DNA of 34,050 nt from Pseudolabrys sp. (GTDB taxonomy: Bacteria; Pseudomonadota; Alphaproteobacteria; Rhizobiales; Xanthobacteraceae), in the NCBI GenBank assembly GCA_030684935.1, contig JAUXXH010000024.1, positions 1 through 34,050 on the forward strand, written 5' to 3'. A program made the position numbers and the translations under genes. This document shows, one piece after another, positions 32,954-34,050 of this stretch. Positions within the stretch are counted from its first letter, which is position 1; each line of letters begins with the position of its first letter. The notes under the pieces were generated by a model that saw only the letters and a program-made list of their open reading frames with translations, had not been told where the DNA came from and ran no database searches.

Positions 32954-33919
32954 TTGCAGACATCAGGCGACATTCCCCGCGTCGAGGCGGGTGCGGACAC
33001 CGTTCATTGGGGCTTCTTCGATGCCAATCTCAAGCCTGTGCTGACCATCGACAGCGGCGACCGCGTCACCATCTCGTCGGTCTCCGGCGCGCCGCACCAA
33101 TTGCCGCCGCCGGGGTCGCCTTTCACCGTCGCGCCGGCACTGCCGGCGATCTATGCCGCCAACGGGCCGCAGCGCTTCTTTGGCCACATGTGCACGGGCC
33201 CGGTGGCGGTGCGCGGCGCCAAAGCCGGGCAGGTGTTGCAGGTCGATATCGAGGCGATCGATCTGCACGACGACTGGGGCTTCAATATCATCCGCCCGCT
33301 GGCCGGTGCGTTGCCGGACGACTTTCCCGAGACGCGGCTGATTCATATTGCGCTCGACGCAGCGAAGATGATCGGGAAGCTGCCCTGGGGCCAGGAGGTT
33401 CCGCTGCGGCCGTTCTTCGGCGTCATGGCGGTGGCGCCGCCGGCGGCATGGGGCACGATCCCGACGCCGCCGCCGCGCCGCAATGGCGGCAACATGGACA
33501 ACAAGGAACTGGTGGCCGGCACGACCTTGTATCTGCCGATCTTCACCGACGGGGCGCTTTTTTCGGTCGGCGACGGCCACGGCGCGCAGGGCGACGGCGA
33601 AGTCTGCGTCACCGCCATTGAGACCGGTCTGATCGGCACCTTCCGCCTGACCGTGCGCGATGACATGACGCTTACATTGCCGATGGCGGAGACCCCGACG
33701 CACATGATCACCATGGCGTTCGACCCCGACCTCGACACCTGCGTCACGGTCGCCTTGCGGCAGATGATCGATCTGGTCAGCACCCGCGCCGGCATCGACC
33801 GTTATCAGGCCTATGCCCTGACCAGCCTGGCCGCCGACCTGCGCGTCACCCAGGTGGTGAACGGCGCCAAGGGCGTGCACTGCATGCTGGAGAAGCGGTA
33901 TTTCGAACCGTCATCCTGA
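32954..33919 (+). CDS. Acetamidase/formamidase family protein (FmdA/AmdA)
   Basis: This 321-residue enzyme should release ammonia from formamide, acetamide or a related short amide. It shows the family pattern: VHWGFFDANLKPVLTIDSGD near the start, PQRFFGHMCTGPVAVRGAKA, the DDWGFNIIRPLAG block, FFGVMAVAP, NGGNMDNKELVAGTTLYLP and the strongly conserved ALFSVGDGHGAQGDGEVC. The best start is a TTG at 32954, because AGGAG lies six bases upstream; the open frame further left (to 32729) is shadow of the amidase gene on the other strand. The stop TGA is made where the IS5-type end begins, so the last residues may have been altered. It is divergent from the amidase gene and may share its regulation. 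Confidence 0.88.
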   Translation: MQTSGDIPRVEAGADTVHWGFFDANLKPVLTIDSGDRVTISSVSGAPHQLPPPGSPFTVAPALPAIYAANGPQRFFGHMCTGPVAVRGAKAGQVLQVDIEAIDLHDDWGFNIIRPLAGALPDDFPETRLIHIALDAAKMIGKLPWGQEVPLRPFFGVMAVAPPAAWGTIPTPPPRRNGGNMDNKELVAGTTLYLPIFTDGALFSVGDGHGAQGDGEVCVTAIETGLIGTFRLTVRDDMTLTLPMAETPTHMITMAFDPDLDTCVTVALRQMIDLVSTRAGIDRYQAYALTSLAADLRVTQVVNGAKGVHCMLEKRYFEPSS

Positions 33920-34050
33920 GAGTCTGACTCATAATGCGTTTAATGTTTTAGGGGCTGCCAAACGCCTTGTCAGCAGCCTTAGATGAGCGACGAGGATCCA
34001 TGCAGCTTCGGTTGCCGCTGACCCCTCGAAATCCTTGGCCAGGCGGCGAC
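33918..34050 (-). mobile_element. IS5 family insertion sequence, right end, partial
   Basis: The terminus reads GAGAGTCTGACTCATAATGC from base 33918, followed by the 3' end of a transposase gene on the minus strand. GAGTC-T-GACTC (33920-33930) is a perfect short palindrome within the end. The element continues beyond the window, so its other end is not seen. Confidence 0.65.
33929..34050 (-). CDS. IS5 family transposase, C-terminal fragment (runs out of window)
   Basis: The leftward frame entering from the window edge gives RRLAKDFEGSAATEAAW, then ILVAHLRLLTRRLAAPKT and a TGA at 33929-33931. RRLAKDFE followed by a hydrophobic helix ending LLTRRLA is the usual C-terminus of IS5-family DDE transposases, just after the last catalytic glutamate. 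About 40 codons lie in the window. The upstream catalytic part is outside, so whether the gene is intact is unknown. Confidence 0.75.
   Translation of the reverse strand, partial: RRLAKDFEGSAATEAAWILVAHLRLLTRRLAAPKTLNAL

Overview
The window looks like chromosome of a high-GC alphaproteobacterium, most likely of the Hyphomicrobiales (Bradyrhizobium, Rhodopseudomonas or Xanthobacteraceae type). I infer this from the very high third-position GC, the tightly packed and overlapping genes, and the families present: a Bug-type solute-binding protein, MmgE/PrpD, a DUF1116 protein, a GMC oxidoreductase and an IS407-group element. No rRNA or intact tRNA is present, so the placement rests on gene content only.

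Bases 1-6900 are an accessory island in decay, visibly less GC-rich than the rest. At the left edge the start of one IS3/IS407-group element abuts the 3' end of another truncated copy. Next come the C-terminal remnant of an autotransporter and a leftward phage packaging trio: a ParB-like/DNA methyltransferase fusion, a DUF5681 protein and a terminase large subunit. A hypothetical gene and long gene-free stretches follow. The island appears to end at two tandem imperfect copies of a tRNA-Ser-like 3' end (about 6755-6900), which I read as attachment-site scars.

Bases 6906-23245 are catabolic and transport backbone. A leftward cluster runs from an ABC importer of the nitrate/sulfonate/taurine class through OsmC to an acyl-CoA-dehydrogenase-like flavoprotein. 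It is followed by DoxX, a GMC oxidoreductase, a DMT exporter, a MarR regulator, a Rieske ferredoxin, a lone DUF1116 protein, a dihydroorotase-like amidohydrolase, two EthD-like small proteins, a 3-hydroxyisobutyrate-dehydrogenase-like enzyme, MmgE/PrpD and a Bug binding protein. The substrate cannot be read from sequence; these look like enzymes for uptake and breakdown of small organic acids, amides or aromatics.

Bases 23453-30502 hold a catalytically atypical SDR, a protein made only of two receiver domains, and the most interesting unit in the window: wecB-nfrB-nfrA in one tight operon. It encodes a UDP-GlcNAc 2-epimerase, a membrane glycosyltransferase and a TPR/outer-membrane-barrel protein. 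In E. coli the equivalent proteins make and export a ManNAc-based exopolysaccharide that serves as the phage N4 receptor. Here the glycosyltransferase lacks the C-terminal c-di-GMP-binding domain, and the divergent double-receiver gene is the obvious candidate alternative regulator.

Bases 30499-34050 carry a large amidase-signature hydrolase and a divergent acetamidase/formamidase. An IS5-family element, running out of the window, has inserted exactly at the formamidase stop codon.
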